Source: Sarcophilus harrisii (Eukaryota > Chordata > Mammalia > Dasyuromorphia > Dasyuridae). Taken from it: a DNA stretch of 64,000 nucleotides. The notes beneath the pieces are model-generated. The model saw only the letters and a list, made by a program, of their open reading frames with translations, had not been told where the DNA came from and did not search any database. Position numbers and translations under genes: made by a program. Below are positions 10,870 through 23,334 of this stretch, one piece after another (position 1 is the stretch's first letter; each line of letters begins with the position of its first letter). The stretch is from NCBI RefSeq assembly GCF_902635505.1, contig NC_045426.1, forward strand, positions 331,566,374-331,630,373, given 5' to 3'.

Positions 10870-11690
10870 TGATGTTTTTCATATATCACTCTCACTGAGT
10901 CTTCTCTTTTTCCAGTGTTCCTTATAATAAAGAGGCACAATGAAGCAAATAAAATTAGTCCATATACCATGCCTGAAAATGCATGCTTCAATTGATGTCC
11001 GTTGTAACTCTACCAAGAGTTAAGAGATATGCCTTACCAAATGCCATTACATTGATCAGAATTCTGAAGTCTTTCAGTGTTGTTTTCCTTTAAACTATTG
11101 TGATCATTGTAAAATTATTGACCCAGTTTTTATGTTCTTTGACACCTGTTCCTATAAGTCTTCTCAAATTGCTGCGAATTTTCATTTTCAACATTTCTTA
11201 TAATTTTTCATCACATTCAGATGATGTATTTTGTTCAGCCAATTCCTGATCAATGATCCCTAATCAATGAGTATCTGTTTTCATATAATTTTTATTGCAA
11301 AAAAATGCTAATATAAATATATCTCTTTATGTGTATTTGTTGTTTAAAAAAACACTTCCTTAAGATCTATACCTAGCAGTGGTACCTCAAGGTCAAATCA
11401 TATGTCCAAGTTAATGACTTTTATAATATAATTCCAATTTATTTTCTATTATATCTGCTCAAATCCAAAGCTCTACCAACAGTGCATTAGTGTGCCTATT
11501 TTCACAAAAGCTCCTCAAAAATTTGCTGAAAATGTGTTTCACATATGCCTGCTCCTCATAGGACTAGCTGAATTAATTTTGTTCACAACAAAACTTTTAT
11601 ATTTGATATAATCATAATCAAAGTTATCTATTTTGTCCTCTATGATCAGCTCTATACCATTTCATTGGTCTACCTTGCAATGTTTTCTTT
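10870..11690 (-). repeat. Old L1 3' fragment (antisense) in the OR-A intron
   Basis: In order: 'cattacattgatcagaattc', 'tgaagtctttcagtgttg', 'tgatgtattttgttcagcc', 'aaagctctaccaacagtgc' and 'caaagttatctattttgtcc'. These match the antisense L1 ORF2 3' order seen at 62.3-62.95 kb. Very decayed. Confidence 0.55.
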
Positions 11691-11854
11691 TTTGTATTCT
11701 TTTCTCCTGTTCTTAATGCCATTTTGGAATATTTGTACTTATCTATGGAAATCAAAATAAAATTGATGATGAAAAAAGAACATCACAAAAGACAAAATAT
11801 ATTTCAAATGGAATTCACTGCTAATTTGCTTTTAAGTTCTTCAAACTTTGTACT

Positions 11855-11888
11855 TTTCTAAATCCTACAGGCAACAAGATAGAATAAC
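11855..11888 (+). promoter_or_regulatory. Splice acceptor and 18-nt 5' leader of OR-A coding exon
   Basis: Pyrimidine-rich 'acttttctaaatcctacag' ends at 11870 and the leader 'gcaacaagatagaataac' precedes the ATG. OR-C has an aligned acceptor ('tcttttctaaattctgaag') and an 18-nt leader; OR-B has 'tcactcccatag' and a 19-nt leader. Agreement across the three supports both the splice site and the start codon. Confidence 0.65.
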
Positions 11889-12830
11889 ATGGACAAGGAG
11901 AATTACACAGAAGTGAAAGAGTTTTTTCTGATTGGACTTTCTCATTACCCAGCTCTCCAGATATCTCTTTATGTGCTCTGTCTTGTTATGTATCTGGTGA
12001 TTCTATTAGGAAACAGTATCCTCATTAGCATCAGCATATTAGATCCCCGCCTTCACACTCCAATGTATTTTTTCCTTGCAAATCTCTCTTTCTTAGATAT
12101 CTGTTATACATCCTCTTCCATTCCTCCAATGCTAGTAAATTTCATGTCTGAGAGAAAGTCCATTTCCTTCACTGGATGTGCACTGCAAATGGTTATTTCT
12201 CTTGGATTGGGCTGTACAGAATGTGTACTTCTGGCTGTGATGGCTTTTGACCGGTATGTTGCCATCTGCAATCCCCTACAATACACCATCATAATGAACA
12301 AGGGACTCTGTATCCAGATGGCAAGTTGGACCTGGATGTTAGGCTTCCTGTATTCCCTGCTACTCACTCTGCTGGCTATGATGAGACCTTTCTGTGACAA
12401 CATCATTGACCATCTTGCCTGTGAAATCTTGGCTCTTCTCAAGCTTATCTGTGGAGATATTTCCCTCAATGTGTTCATTATGACAGTTGGAAATTTTGTT
12501 TTCTTAGTCATTCCTTTGCTACTCATTTTCTTCTCCTATGTCTTTATCCTCTCCACTATCCTGAGGATCAACTCTAGTGAAGGGAGGAAGAAAGCCTTTT
12601 CTACCTGCTCAGCCCATTTAACTGTAGTGATCTTATTCTATGGTTCAGCCCTTTTCATGTATATGAAACCCCAATCAAAGGAAACTAAGACTTCTGATGA
12701 ACTCATAGGACTGTCCTATGGGATAGTTACTCCAATGCTGAACCCTATCATCTATAGCCTGAGAAACAAGGAGGTGAAGCAGGGAGTGGGAAAAATACTG
12801 ACCAGAAGACTATATTTGAGGAAAATATGA
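11889..12830 (+). CDS. Olfactory receptor, class II, OR13-type (OR-A)
   Basis: Odorant-sensing G-protein-coupled receptor of 313 residues, expected in olfactory sensory cilia and coupled to Golf. It is single-exon for coding, as usual for the family. Visible hallmarks: N-glycosylation site NYT at 5-7; GN in TM1 at 41-42; LHTPMY 55-60; TM3 disulfide Cys97; [10 protein letters not shown] 118-127; loop-2 cysteines at 169, 178 and 188; SY at 216-217; [10 protein letters not shown] 235-244; [12 protein letters not shown] 282-293. Length and all motifs are complete, so it looks functional. The start is fixed by alignment with the two paralogues and by the conserved splice acceptor 18 nt upstream. 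From memory the closest human group is OR13C/13F/2K2-like; an exact orthologue is not claimed. It converges on OR-B. The antisense 140-codon frame inside it is a shadow. Confidence 0.97.
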   Translation: MDKENYTEVKEFFLIGLSHYPALQISLYVLCLVMYLVILLGNSILISISILDPRLHTPMYFFLANLSFLDICYTSSSIPPMLVNFMSERKSISFTGCALQMVISLGLGCTECVLLAVMAFDRYVAICNPLQYTIIMNKGLCIQMASWTWMLGFLYSLLLTLLAMMRPFCDNIIDHLACEILALLKLICGDISLNVFIMTVGNFVFLVIPLLLIFFSYVFILSTILRINSSEGRKKAFSTCSAHLTVVILFYGSALFMYMKPQSKETKTSDELIGLSYGIVTPMLNPIIYSLRNKEVKQGVGKILTRRLYLRKI

Positions 12831-13129
12831 AAGGCTGTGAGACTTACTGTTCTTATGTTAATTCATGTCATCCATATTTCTTTTATATTGCTTTCCCACT
12901 ATACTCTCTAAAACTCCTTTTTAATTTATAGTTTGCCTTTAATATCAGACCTTTTCCTCTAATACTCCTTCCATTTTGCAATCACAGAAATTAACTCATT
13001 CCAGAATAGTCACCATTCCTAGTGCTAGATAAACCTCCACTTGTATCCTCCTAAACTTTGGGCCAAAAAGAGGTATATATCTCTTGCTCTTTACTGCCAT
13101 TCACAGACTCTCTTCTACTATATCACTCA
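12831..13129. other. 3' flank of OR-A
   Basis: AT-rich flank presumably carrying the OR-A 3'UTR. I see no convincing AATAAA within the first 250 bp and no other feature. Confidence 0.4.
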
Positions 13130-15080
13130 GGAATCTTTCCTCCTTTGTGACCCATTCCATCCAGATACCACAGCCCTTCTAGGTCATGGACACTGTCATC
13201 TATGGTCCTAAGCATCACCAATTTCCTCAACTACCATGATCTTCATCTTCTCTACACCTTAGATACACAGAGAGATAGATTTTTTTTATTTTATCATCAT
13301 TTTTAAATGTTATACTGCCACACTTTTTAGAGCTATAATTATTTTTGATATAACTTCTTCTTTCCTTCTTTCCCTGTGCTTTAACCTTTTATAAATCTAT
13401 CTTCCATTCTCAGTACAACCTTTAGCATTTCAACCCTCTCATTCCATCCAACTGTACTCTTCTCTGGCCTAATTATCCTCCCATTCAAATTATGAATATA
13501 TATTTATATCTCTGAAGTGAGTCAATTCAATTTTATAGTGCCCTCTACTCTCGAATCCCTTTTCTCCTCATCCTATCACCTCTTGATTACTCTGATCATT
13601 CATCATTTCTGTTCCTATTCATGCTGTTGAAAGCTGCTGGAAGAAGTCATACAACCCCTTACTGGCAAACCCAGATAATTAATCTCAACTGTGTCCTCAT
13701 TAGGGCATACCAATTATTTTTATTTTCCATGATTGACTCTCTAAAGCATATCAGACAGTATCTATAACAAACTTTTTTTCTATCCTTAAGCCATTTACCC
13801 TAACCCCTTTCTCCTCTCTCTTCATCTACTACAGAGAAAAACTGAGACTATCTGTCATGATTCAGTTCTCTTCACCTTTATACCCAAATCTCCTGAATAT
13901 ACTCTTTTAATATCTCTTTTATTTTTCTCTCCCCACAACTATCTCATTTATTATGTATATATTATAATACACATACTTATATAATATACATTTTCTCCAA
14001 TATTACAAAGTAAAATCATTGAGTGATAGAATTATATTATTTCTGTCTTTCAACCCCTAACATTTAGCAGAGTTCCAGATACAAAAGCAATGTAAATATT
14101 TGTGAGTGGATGGATGGATAACTGAATAGATAGATAGATGCAGATCTTCTTGCCAATGCCAATCTCTATGTTCTTCCTCCTTCTCCTATTGTAGATTAGT
14201 CTCACTTATCTTTTCTTTCTTCTCTTTTCAATTTCTTCTTCTTTGTGATTCACAAATATGCATGGTGCCTTTAATTGTTTTATTTTTAAATCCTCACTTG
14301 ACTTTCTTTCTCCTCAAGTTATCAACATATGACTTTTCCCTTTCACAACCAAACTTCTAAGGAAAAGCATTCCCTATATTCATTGGCCCAACTTCTCAAT
14401 CATCCACAATTTGATTTCTAATCTTTTCAGTCAATTAAACTATTCTCTCCAAAGTTTATTAATGATCTTGGTCTTGATCTCTCTTGGTCTTTTCATAACA
14501 TTTGACATTGGAGACTACTGATATCAAACTGAAAGAGAAATGGGGGCTCCTAAACTATGAATAAGAATCCCTTTAGTTACTATTAACCTTGAGAACCAAT
14601 ATTAATATAATCTATGTTGTACTGTATTTTAAAATTTATTTCATTAAATGTTTCCCAATTTTATTTTAATCTGGTTCAGCAGCACTTGGAAGTATTGCAG
14701 GCTACATACAGCCCACTAGCCACACATTTGATATGTATGCTGTAAAACCTTTCCTGAATCTCACTTCTCTCTGTTTTCATGTAACTGTTCTATTACCATT
14801 CTTTTTTCTTGTCTGACCACAACTTATCAATAGCCTCTGCAGTATATTGTTTATATCTTAACCTCTGTTCAAATAAAACTCATTATGTTTCTGAAATCAG
14901 CCTCCAAAATTCTCTATTTTGATAAAGGCCACAACATCCTTGTCTTCACTCTGATTCACAACCTAGAAATTATCTTGATTCTTCCTTCACTCTCTTTTAT
15001 TACTGTGCTTCATAGAATTAGTTGCCAAGTCTTGCTCTATATTCACAGTAGAATTTATTTATCACTTCTCCATTGAGACT
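13130..15080 (+). repeat. Ancient L2-type LINE, ORF2 remains
   Basis: Pyrimidine-rich sense strand typical of L2. Near 14455-14520 it reads like the L2 RT motif 'LLDLSAAFDTVDH' in decayed form ('tcataacatttgacattgg'). At 14935-15000 the frame gives HNLEIILILPSLSF, a decayed form of the L2 phrase 'NLGVILDSSLSF'. A TATA-rich patch at 13960-14000 and a short (GATA)-like run at 14105-14145 interrupt it. Probably several pieces of one element. Confidence 0.55.
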
Positions 15081-15084
15081 TGTT

Positions 15085-15290
15085 ATTGATCAGTCATTGT
15101 CAATCATTTTTGACCCTACATGACCTCATTTGGGTTTTTCTTGGCAATGATAATAGAGTGGTGTGCCATTTCCTGCTTTTAACTCATTTTACAGATGAGG
15201 AAACTAAGACAAATAGAATAAAGTGACATGCTTTAGTCACACTATAACCACTATAATTCAGGCCTTCTTTTTTTACACTGAATTATAAAA
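15085..15290 (-). repeat. Marsupial CORE-SINE (antisense)
   Basis: The plus strand reads 'tgaccctacatgacctcatt', 'gggtttttcttggcaatga', 'tgccatttcctgctttt' and 'cagatgaggaaactaagac', the reverse complement of the SINE tail and core. Head truncated near 15290. Confidence 0.8.
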
Positions 15291-17119
15291 ATGTCCTCCT
15301 AATCAATCTTTCCATATCCAGAACCCATACCCACATACAAACCCCCCAAATTTTACATGCATTTTGTGTGCATATATGTATGTATCTATATTCAGTTTAC
15401 CACGAGTAAACTATAAACTCCTTGAGGGCAAGGGCTATTTGTGTTTTTTTCCTGATAGTGATAGTAATAATAATATTAATAATAATTTCCTAATAATCCT
15501 TAGAATACAAGTTGGTGCTTGATAAGTATTTCTGTAATTGTACAAAAAAATTATTCCTAGTATCAAGTATGTGATAAATTTTATGTATATGTTAATACAT
15601 ATATGTAAGTATGTGGTTTACTACTGTACAGTCTCTCTCTTCAGTTCTGTCTCTTGGTCTTATGATAATTTTGATACTTTCTATTAAGTTACACAAAGAC
15701 ATAAAATATATCCATTAATTGCTCAGAAGTTGCTAATGAAAGAAATGAGCTTTGCAACTACCCATTAAATATTTAAGAGAAATTGGTGTTAAGAAACATG
15801 TTTTTCTGATAAAAATATAGATCATATATTATTTCACTCATTCAACAAACATTTATCATAAAGCTACAATCATAGAGTCTTCAGAGGTGGAATAGATCAA
15901 AATATTTATAGTAGCATTTTTTATAATAAAAAAATATGTGGCCATAATGGAAAATCATCATGCTATAAAAAGTACATAACAATCATGCTACTAAAAATTT
16001 TTGTATAGAGCTAAGAAAAAAGCATAAGAAAAAAGACATGATATAGAAGGTAACATTTTGGAGAAATGTTTGGTAACATATGTGGAGAAAAGAATAGAGA
16101 AGAATCTAGGATTATGCCAGATTATGAACTTGAAAAACAAAAAGATAGAATTCTGTCTTCAACAGGGAAGCTTAAAAGAGAGGAACATTTAGGAGAAAAA
16201 AAGATACAGAATTAAATGTTAGATATAGGCATAAGATGCTTCTGGAATATCTAGTTTACAATGGTCAATAGGCAGTTGATGTACTAGAAATGAAATTTGG
16301 GGATGAGATACATGTTATAATCTATAAATATAACTATATCTAGTTATAATTATAGTATTTAACCATAATTATCTATAACTATAATTAGATATATGTTTCA
16401 ATTCTATTGCAATTTTCTATTGTACTTTTCCAATACAATTACTATCTTGAGATGATGAGAGAAAAAGTTATAGATGTATACATAAATAACAATAATGCAA
16501 ATTACAATATGAAATACAAAGTACTATGACATCATGTTTCAAACTATAATATAAAAGAGAGATTCTTAACATTTTTCCACTTATAACCATTTTTTGCCCA
16601 AGTTATATAGTAATCAATTGATATGTTAATTGCTTTACTGAAGTATTCCTTCTTCTCTTTTTTAAAGAAATTCTTAATTCTACTTTCCATTGCTTTGATT
16701 ATGAGGGTCTCACCAGAATGAGAAAAGATGTCTCATGACACAAAGGACAGTGTATTGCCTTTATCTTTAGAGAGCATCTTTATCTTCCCATATTCTCCTT
16801 TTTTGTTCTTGAATAGGACCCCATCATCTGTGGATAAGTTTTCTATAAAACTGACAAGACACATGGAAGCATTTGCCCTGATTTCTCCATTCCAGGTTTA
16901 TAGGGTCTAATAATAAGTCTTCTGAAGTCATACTAAGATAAAGTCTTCTGTTTAAGATACCTATGAAATTTAATCAAATTATACTAAATTATTGATTTAA
17001 AATAAATTTGATTTATTTATGTGTAAGGTCAATTATTAAATATAAAAGCTTGTACTTGAGTCTCAGGTACATCACTTTTGAGCTGTAGTCTTAAATAAAT
17101 TATCTTTCTTTCATACACC
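15291..17119. other. Mostly unassigned AT-rich DNA
   Basis: No gene. A possible sense L1 3' scrap lies at 15895-16060 ('aaaatatttatagtagcatt'). A short 'tcattcaacaaacatttat' at 15838-15856 resembles the start of the dispersed repeat described at 32395. An ATAA/TATC-rich stretch spans 16320-16400. The rest is unassigned. Confidence 0.4.
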
Positions 17120-17350
17120 TTGCTCCTCCTCATATGCTATGATTCAGTTACCCAGACCTTCTTACAGTTCCTTCACATTCCATTCCCCTTTTTGGGTGTT
17201 TTGATTGCCTAAGCTCACTTCTTAGAAAGATCTTTCCCCCAGTTCTGCCTCTCTGACTTTCCCTGGCTTCCTTCAAGTCTCAGCCCAAATCTTATCTGCA
17301 AAATAACATTTTTCAGTCCCTATCTCTGCCCAGCTGTTAATGCCTTCCTC
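17120..17350 (+). repeat. L2 LINE 3' end
   Basis: 'tccctggcttccttcaagtc' followed by 'tcagcccaaatctta' is the well-known L2 3' segment. The solitary LTR that follows was inserted at its end. Confidence 0.75.
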
Positions 17351-18570
17351 TGTAATGTTGGAGAAACTGAGGCAAGATAGAGATTAGAGAGTTTTTAATA
17401 TTTTATTTAGAGGAAGAGATTGGGCTGGGAGCAAAATAGAATTCATGTTACCCAGCAGCTGAATTGGACTCGTTCTTCAAAGCATCCAGCAGTGATTGAT
17501 GGATTCCAGGGATTCTTATAGGGCTCCAGTAATCAGGGGAATAAAGCAGAGTGGGGGTGAGCAATGGTGAGCAGGAACTTTCAGGAAAGGATCATAATCT
17601 GGTTCTGACAGGTTAGGGGTAAGGAAGGATCAAAAATCTTGATAAATTGGGAGGGCTAGGAGCCACTGAGTCTGAGATAGGAGATATCCCACTCCCATTC
17701 GAGATTAAGCATCTGCCATTTATGGCTCTATAGAATGCTAGTGGTCAGACTTCTCAGCCCTAATTTATATTAGTCCTAATTGTCAGAAAGGAGGGTTGCC
17801 ATCAGGGGGATTGAAGCAGAACAATTTAAGGAACTGAGGCAGAACAATTCAGGGAAACTGAGGCAGAACAATTTTTTTTTATTATAGCTTTTTATTAAAA
17901 GTTATATGCATGGGTAATTTTACATCATTGACAATTGCCTCAATTTACATCAATTGACAATTATTCTAATTTTTCCCCTCCTTCCCTCCACCTCTCCCCC
18001 AGATGGCAGGTTGACCAATACATGTTAAATATGTTAAAGTATAAATTAAATACAAAATAAGTATACATGTCCAAACAGTTATTTTGCTGTACAAAAATAA
18101 TTGGACTCTGAAATAGTGTACAATTAACCTGTGAAGGAAATCAAAAATGCAGGTGGACAAAAATATAGGGATTGGGAATTCTTTGTAATGGTTCTTAGTC
18201 ATCTCCCAGAGTTCTTTTGCTGGGTGTAGCTGGTTCAGTTCATTACTGCTCCATTGGAACTGATTTGGTTCATCTCATTGCTGAAGATGGCCAGGTCCAT
18301 CAGAATTGATCATCATATAGTATTGTTGTTGAAGTATATCATGATCTCCTGGTTCTGCTCATTTCACTCAGCAGCAGTTCATGTAAGTCTCTCCAGGCCT
18401 TTCTGAAATCATCTGAAATCATTTCTTACCGAACAATAATATTCCATAACATTTATACAGCACAATTTATTCAGCCATTTTCCAACTGAGGGGCATCCAC
18501 TCAGTTTTCAATTTCTGGCCACTAAAAAGAGGGCTGAGGCAGAACAATTAAAGGAAACTGTGACATAACA
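17351..18570 (-). mobile_element. Solitary LTR of an endogenous retrovirus, with a nested L1
   Basis: Fossil LTR. On the minus strand it starts TGTTATGTCACAG and ends CAACATTACA. It is flanked by near-identical 6-bp direct repeats (TTCCTC at 17345-17350, TTCCAC at 18571-18576), which suggests a class II-like element. A repeated 'ctgaggcagaacaatt' unit lies near its start, and a poly-A signal is readable on the minus strand near 17390. No internal viral genes remain. LTR sequence occupies 17351-17873 and 18534-18570; an L1 fills the middle. It is younger than the L2 it sits in and older than the L1 in it. Confidence 0.7.
17874..18533 (-). mobile_element. 5'-truncated L1 3' end (antisense) inside the LTR
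   Basis: Begins with a poly-T run, then 'ttattatagctttttatt' and 'gttatatgcatgggtaattt', the L1 3'UTR in antisense. It stops at 'gggcatccactcagtttt...gccact'. A 16-bp target-site duplication, CTGAGGCAGAACAATT, flanks it at 17858-17873 and 18534-18549, although the LTR itself also repeats this word. It closely matches the L1 tail at 33209-33835, so both come from a recently active subfamily. Confidence 0.85.
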
Positions 18571-18760
18571 TTCCACACTCTCTCTTCTGAACATTCAAAT
18601 CATTGAATTATCTTGGATGATCTCAGCACTATGATTTTGACCAACACTATGTGAAGCAAATAGACCAAAACAAAATTAGAAAAATGCAAAGATTTATGGC
18701 AAGTTCAAGTCTCTCCCTGATAACCCGAGTTGATCAGTGATACAAAGGCTCCCTGTTGCA
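18571..18760. other. Unassigned spacer
   Basis: Short stretch between the LTR and the next L1 containing 'gttgatcagtgatacaaagg'. No family recognised. Confidence 0.35.
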
Positions 18761-18761
18761 C

Positions 18762-20735
18762 GTCCCCTCCAACATTCCACATAATCTTTCCTTGTCATTC
18801 TAGTCAATCTGACAGGAGTGTAGTGGTATCTCAGAGTTGTTTTAATTTGCATTTCTTTGATTAATAATGACTTGGAGAATCTTTTCATATGGCTAGAAAT
18901 AGTTTCAATTTCTTCGTCTGAGAATTGTCTGTTCATATCCTTTGACCATTTATCAATTGCAGAATGGCTTGATTTCTTTTAAATTAGAGTCAATTCTCTC
19001 TATATTTTGGAAACGAGGCTTTTATCAGAACCTTTGACTGTAAAAATGTTTTCCCAGTTTATTGCTTCCCTTCTAATCTTGTCTGCATTAGTTTTGTTTG
19101 TACAAAAACTTTTTCAATTTCATATAATCAAAATTTTCTATTTTGTGATCAATAATGATACCTAGTTCTTCTTTGGTCATAAATTCCTTCTTCTTCCACA
19201 GGTCTAAGAGGTAAACTATCCTGTCTTCCTCTAATTTATTTATAATCTCATTCTTTATGCCTAGGTCATGAACCCATTTTGACCTTATCTCAGTGTACGG
19301 TGTTAAGTGTGGGTCAATGCCTAGTTTCTGTCATACTGATTTCCAATTTCCCCAGGATTTTTGTCAAATAGTGAGTTCTTATCCCAAAACCTGGGGTCTT
19401 TGGATTTGTCAAACACTAGATTATTAAAGTTATTGCTGTTTTGTCCTTTGAACCTAACCTATTCCACTAATCAACTAGTCTATTTCTTAGCCAATACCAA
19501 ATGGTTTTGGTAAACGCTGCTTTATAATATAATTTTAGATCTGATACAGCTAGGCCACCTTCATTTGATTTTTTTTCATTAATTCCATTATAATTCTTGA
19601 CCTTTTGTTTTCCCATATAAACTTGGTTGTTATTTTTACTAGGTCATTAAAATAGTTTTTTGGGAGTCTGATTGGTATAGCGTTAAATAAATAGATTAGT
19701 TTAGGTAATTATGTCATCTTTATTATATTTGTTTGCCCTATCCAAGAGCATTTAATATTTTTTCCAGTTGGTTAAATCAGACTTAATTTGTGTGGAAAGT
19801 ATTTTGCAGTTTTGCTCATAAAGTGTCTGATTTTCCTTTTATCCATGCATACCTTTTGAAAATTAAAAAGGTTTAATAACAAAGATAACAAAAATATATA
19901 AAATAAAGAAATAAGAAGCAAAAAAAGAGTTGTTTTCTTCAGACAGTTTTTTCCTTCCTTTTCCAAACTGTTGACTCTCTCATGCATATCTCTTATGTAC
20001 TTTCTCATTTTTTCTTTTACCTCTCTTATTTGCCTTTTAAAATTATTTATGAGACTTCCAAGAAGTCTCTTTGGCTCTGAGACTAATTTATCTCACTCTT
20101 TGAGATTTCTTCTGTAGACAATTTTGTCCTCATATGAGTTTGTGCTTTGTCTGTCCTCTCACCAAAGTAGTTTTCTAAGGTCAAGGTTCTTTTCTTTTTC
20201 TTGCTCATTTTCTTTCCTTTTCTTTTGGTGTTTGTTTTTTAACTTTTATGATTGACCCCTATCTTTCCATAAAGGGGGTGCTGACTCAAGCTTCCTGTGA
20301 AGCTCTGAGCATTGGCTTTGAGCATAAGGGCCCCTTGTATTTACAGGGGGTAGCTTTGCCTGCTTTTTTCAGGAAACAACCTGGTTTCCCAGAATTAGGC
20401 TTCTTAACTGGGAATTGAAATTGCCCCTGATAGGCTCTTCTATTGATCCAGGATTGAGGCTCTTAGTTGCTGATTTGCTGTGATTAAGACCCTCTCACCT
20501 CTTTCCCAAAGTCTATGTGACCTGGGCTAAACACCCTTTTCACTCCAGTGAGACTGCCCTTTCTTGAAGTTTTTTTCAGTCTGTCTTGAGCTGGAGAGGG
20601 GTTTCATTCTACCAGACTCTGTTCAGAGGCTTAGTTTCATGTGGTAATGGAAGGAAACTGGGAGAACTACAACAGCTTCTTGACTTTACTCTTCCGTTTT
20701 TGCTCTATTTCCCACCAACCTCTCTCAATTGGAGC
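18762..20735 (-). repeat. L1 (antisense) with internal deletion: ORF2 C-terminus joined to 5' end
   Basis: The minus strand at 18762-18936 encodes SSHMKRFSKSLLIKEMQIKT and LRYHYTPVRLTRM..CWRG, the L1 ORF2 C-terminal region. ORF2 continues to about 19850. After an A-rich junction (19860-19930) the sequence jumps to the ORF1 start (MRKYIRDMHERVNSLEKEGK) and then the 5'UTR, ending near 20735. Most of ORF1 and the 5' half of ORF2 are missing. Confidence 0.75.
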
Positions 20736-20739
20736 TGGA

Positions 20740-22245
20740 AGGACTCTTCCAAAGATTCTTTTTAACTTCCCTTAGGCAGATAGGGCAGTGCCTAATTTGT
20801 TTTGTAATTTTTTGGGTCTTTGATCCAAAACTGATGAGATTAAGCTTCAGATAATGCACATCCCCCTTCCTTCTTTCCCTCTTTTGTGATGAGTCTTTTG
20901 TGCCTCTTTATGTTCCATTATACCTCCACTTTCCTCGTTTCCCAATATAGACATTTTCTCACACCTTAATTTCTATGATATCATCACATCTGGATCCATT
21001 CATAATAACACCCTCTGTCCATCTATGTCACCTCTAATTGTCCCAATAACAGATTAAGTTTTCAAAAGTTTCAGATATTATTTTTTCATTTAGGGATATA
21101 AACAGTTTAACCTTTAAATAATGTCTATAGTTTTCCCCGTTTATCTTTCTATGATTCTCTTGAGTCCTGTGTTTGATGATGAATTTTCTATTTAGCTCTT
21201 TTATTTTAATAGAAATGATTGAAAATTTCTTCCTTATTTCATTCTTTTTAATTTGCTTGACTGATTTTTGATCTCTCATAAAATCATTGGCTTCTACTTC
21301 TCTGGGGCTATTTTTAATGTGCAGTTTTTTTAGTTAGCTTTTGTATGTTTTTCCATTGGATTACTTCTACTTTTCAAGTGTTGTTTTTTCCAGTAGTTTT
21401 TTTTTTTTTTTTTTTTTTTTTTTGCATTTGGCTAATTATGTTTTTAAGGAATTATTTTCTTCAGTGATTTTTTTCCCTTCCTTTTCTGAACTGTTGACTC
21501 TCTCTTGCATACTTCTTGTTTCTCTTCTCATTTTTCATCTATCCCTCTTATTTGCCTTTTAAAATCCTTTATGAGCATTTCAAAGAAGCCTCTTTGGGCT
21601 TGAAACCAATTCATATTATGCTTTAAGTTTTCCTCTGGGGACAATTTATACTCATTTGAGGTCATCTTTTGGTCTTCCCTGGCGGCATAGTGGCTTTCTA
21701 TGTTTAAGATTCTTTTTTTGTTTCTTGCTCTCTTTCCTTATCTTTTTCTGTTTACTTTTTTCTTCCTTTTCTGGACGAGTTCTGCTTCTGGAATACAGGG
21801 GGCACTGTTCCAAGCTTTGTTGACTTTGACCACAGGGGCCCCTTGTATTTGTTGATTTTTCTCACAGCAGAGGGTAGCCCTACTTATTTTCTCTGGGAAA
21901 CAGCCTGGTTTCCTGGCTGTCAATTCGCCTTCTGAGCTGGGACTGGAGGTTGCCTCATTAGTCTTCTCTGCTACTGAGACAGAACCAAGGATTGTATTTG
22001 TTTTCCTGCTTTGATTAAGATCCTCTTGCTGGGTTTCCACTCACAATCTGAGCTGGACTTTTTCACTCCAGTGAAACTGACTTTTATTGAAGTACTTTCA
22101 ATTTATCTTGAGTTAGAGAGTGTTTTTATTCTATTAAACTCCGTTCAGAAGCATGTTTTCATGTGATTTTTGAGAGAAACTTGAAGAGCTTGAGCAATTT
22201 CCTGTCTTTACTCCACTGTCTTGGCTCCATTCCTGAAACTACCTC
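20740..22245 (-). repeat. Second L1 5' half (antisense): spacer, ORF1 and 5'UTR
   Basis: 'aaactgatgagattaagc' opens the inter-ORF spacer. ORF1 remains follow: a frame with KIKELNRKFIIKHRTQENHR at 21100-21200, then the coiled-coil start near 21440-21560. A 5'UTR parallels the one at 20250-20735 ('aggggccccttgtatttg' in one, 'agggccccttgtatttac' in the other). A 27-bp poly-T at 21397-21423 sits inside ORF1. Confidence 0.7.
21397..21423. repeat. poly(T) tract
   Basis: Uninterrupted run of about 27 T inside the antisense L1 ORF1. Confidence 0.95.
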
Positions 22246-23334
22246 CACCTAGATTCCTAGATTTTCTCCAATGGTCTTTCAGTTCCTACTTTCTAAATGA
22301 TGTAATTACAATTACAATACAGAGTCTTCATAAAGATTAATGTCACTTCTTTTTTTAGGATATTAATCATGTGAAATTAAACTATTTATCATATAGTGTG
22401 ATAATCACTTTTCCCCTTAGGTCTGGATATCTGAAATCTGACAATTTGTAGTTCTATTTATAATGCTTCAAATATTATTTAAAAATTGGGATTTAAATTA
22501 CTCTTTCTTTGAGAATGGAGGAGCATGTAAATACTATGGAGAAGAAAAATAACAAATATTGGAAGATTTCAGCTCAATAAATGAAAAGTTTCTCATAATT
22601 AGAAATTTCCAAAAATGGAATTTTTTGTTTCATTAGATAATGATTCTCATATGACTGGAGATATTTAATCAGAACTTTGATGCATATTTATTGGGGCTTT
22701 TGTAAAGAAGATTTATAATTTGAATAGAAGTTGTGTTGATAACTTCTTATGTTTCTCATTTGTATCATTCAATTATCTTTTAAAAAGTTATTCTTTTTAA
22801 AAATAATTTGACTCATTTATGTTATATGAGTTAAAAGTGACACAAATGGATATATTTTGTTACTGATCTGTGATCCATGGTATGAAATTGTTTTGTTTGG
22901 TTGTTTTTAATCTCTTTCTCTAAGCCCTTGTCACATGACAGCTCCTACATATAACCTTCCCTGGGAATAATATCTTCCTTATGATATATTAGCTTTCTGT
23001 AATGCTCTTTATATTTACCATAGCCTTATTTGCACTCTAATTATCTGTACCTATCTTCTCATTTATCATTTTTCTTTATTGTTCAGGAAAGCATAACAAA
23101 AAAGATGATGTTAAAAATATGATGTGATGAACTCAAATCACATGGTACTGAGAAATAGTGTTGTAATTCCTGATTCTGAGCCACAGATATTTGAGGATTA
23201 TGTACAGTCCAAAAGAGGTAATAGAAATAGGAAAAGATAAATGTTCCAAATCTCAAAAATAAATTAAAATGGAAACTGCAAACTATAAGTCAGAAACTTT
23301 AATTCTTTCCAAGTTTTTTTTTCTGAAATTCACC
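22246..23334. other. No gene recognised
   Basis: AT-rich. 22900-23060 ('ttcttgacatgacagctcc'-like and 'ctaattatctgtaccta') faintly resembles an L2 3' end, but I would not rely on it. Confidence 0.35.

Noticed and set aside
12104-12526. 140-codon frame antisense to OR-A
   Set aside because: Shadow of the receptor coding strand; similar antisense frames lie in OR-B and OR-C, and none resembles a known protein.
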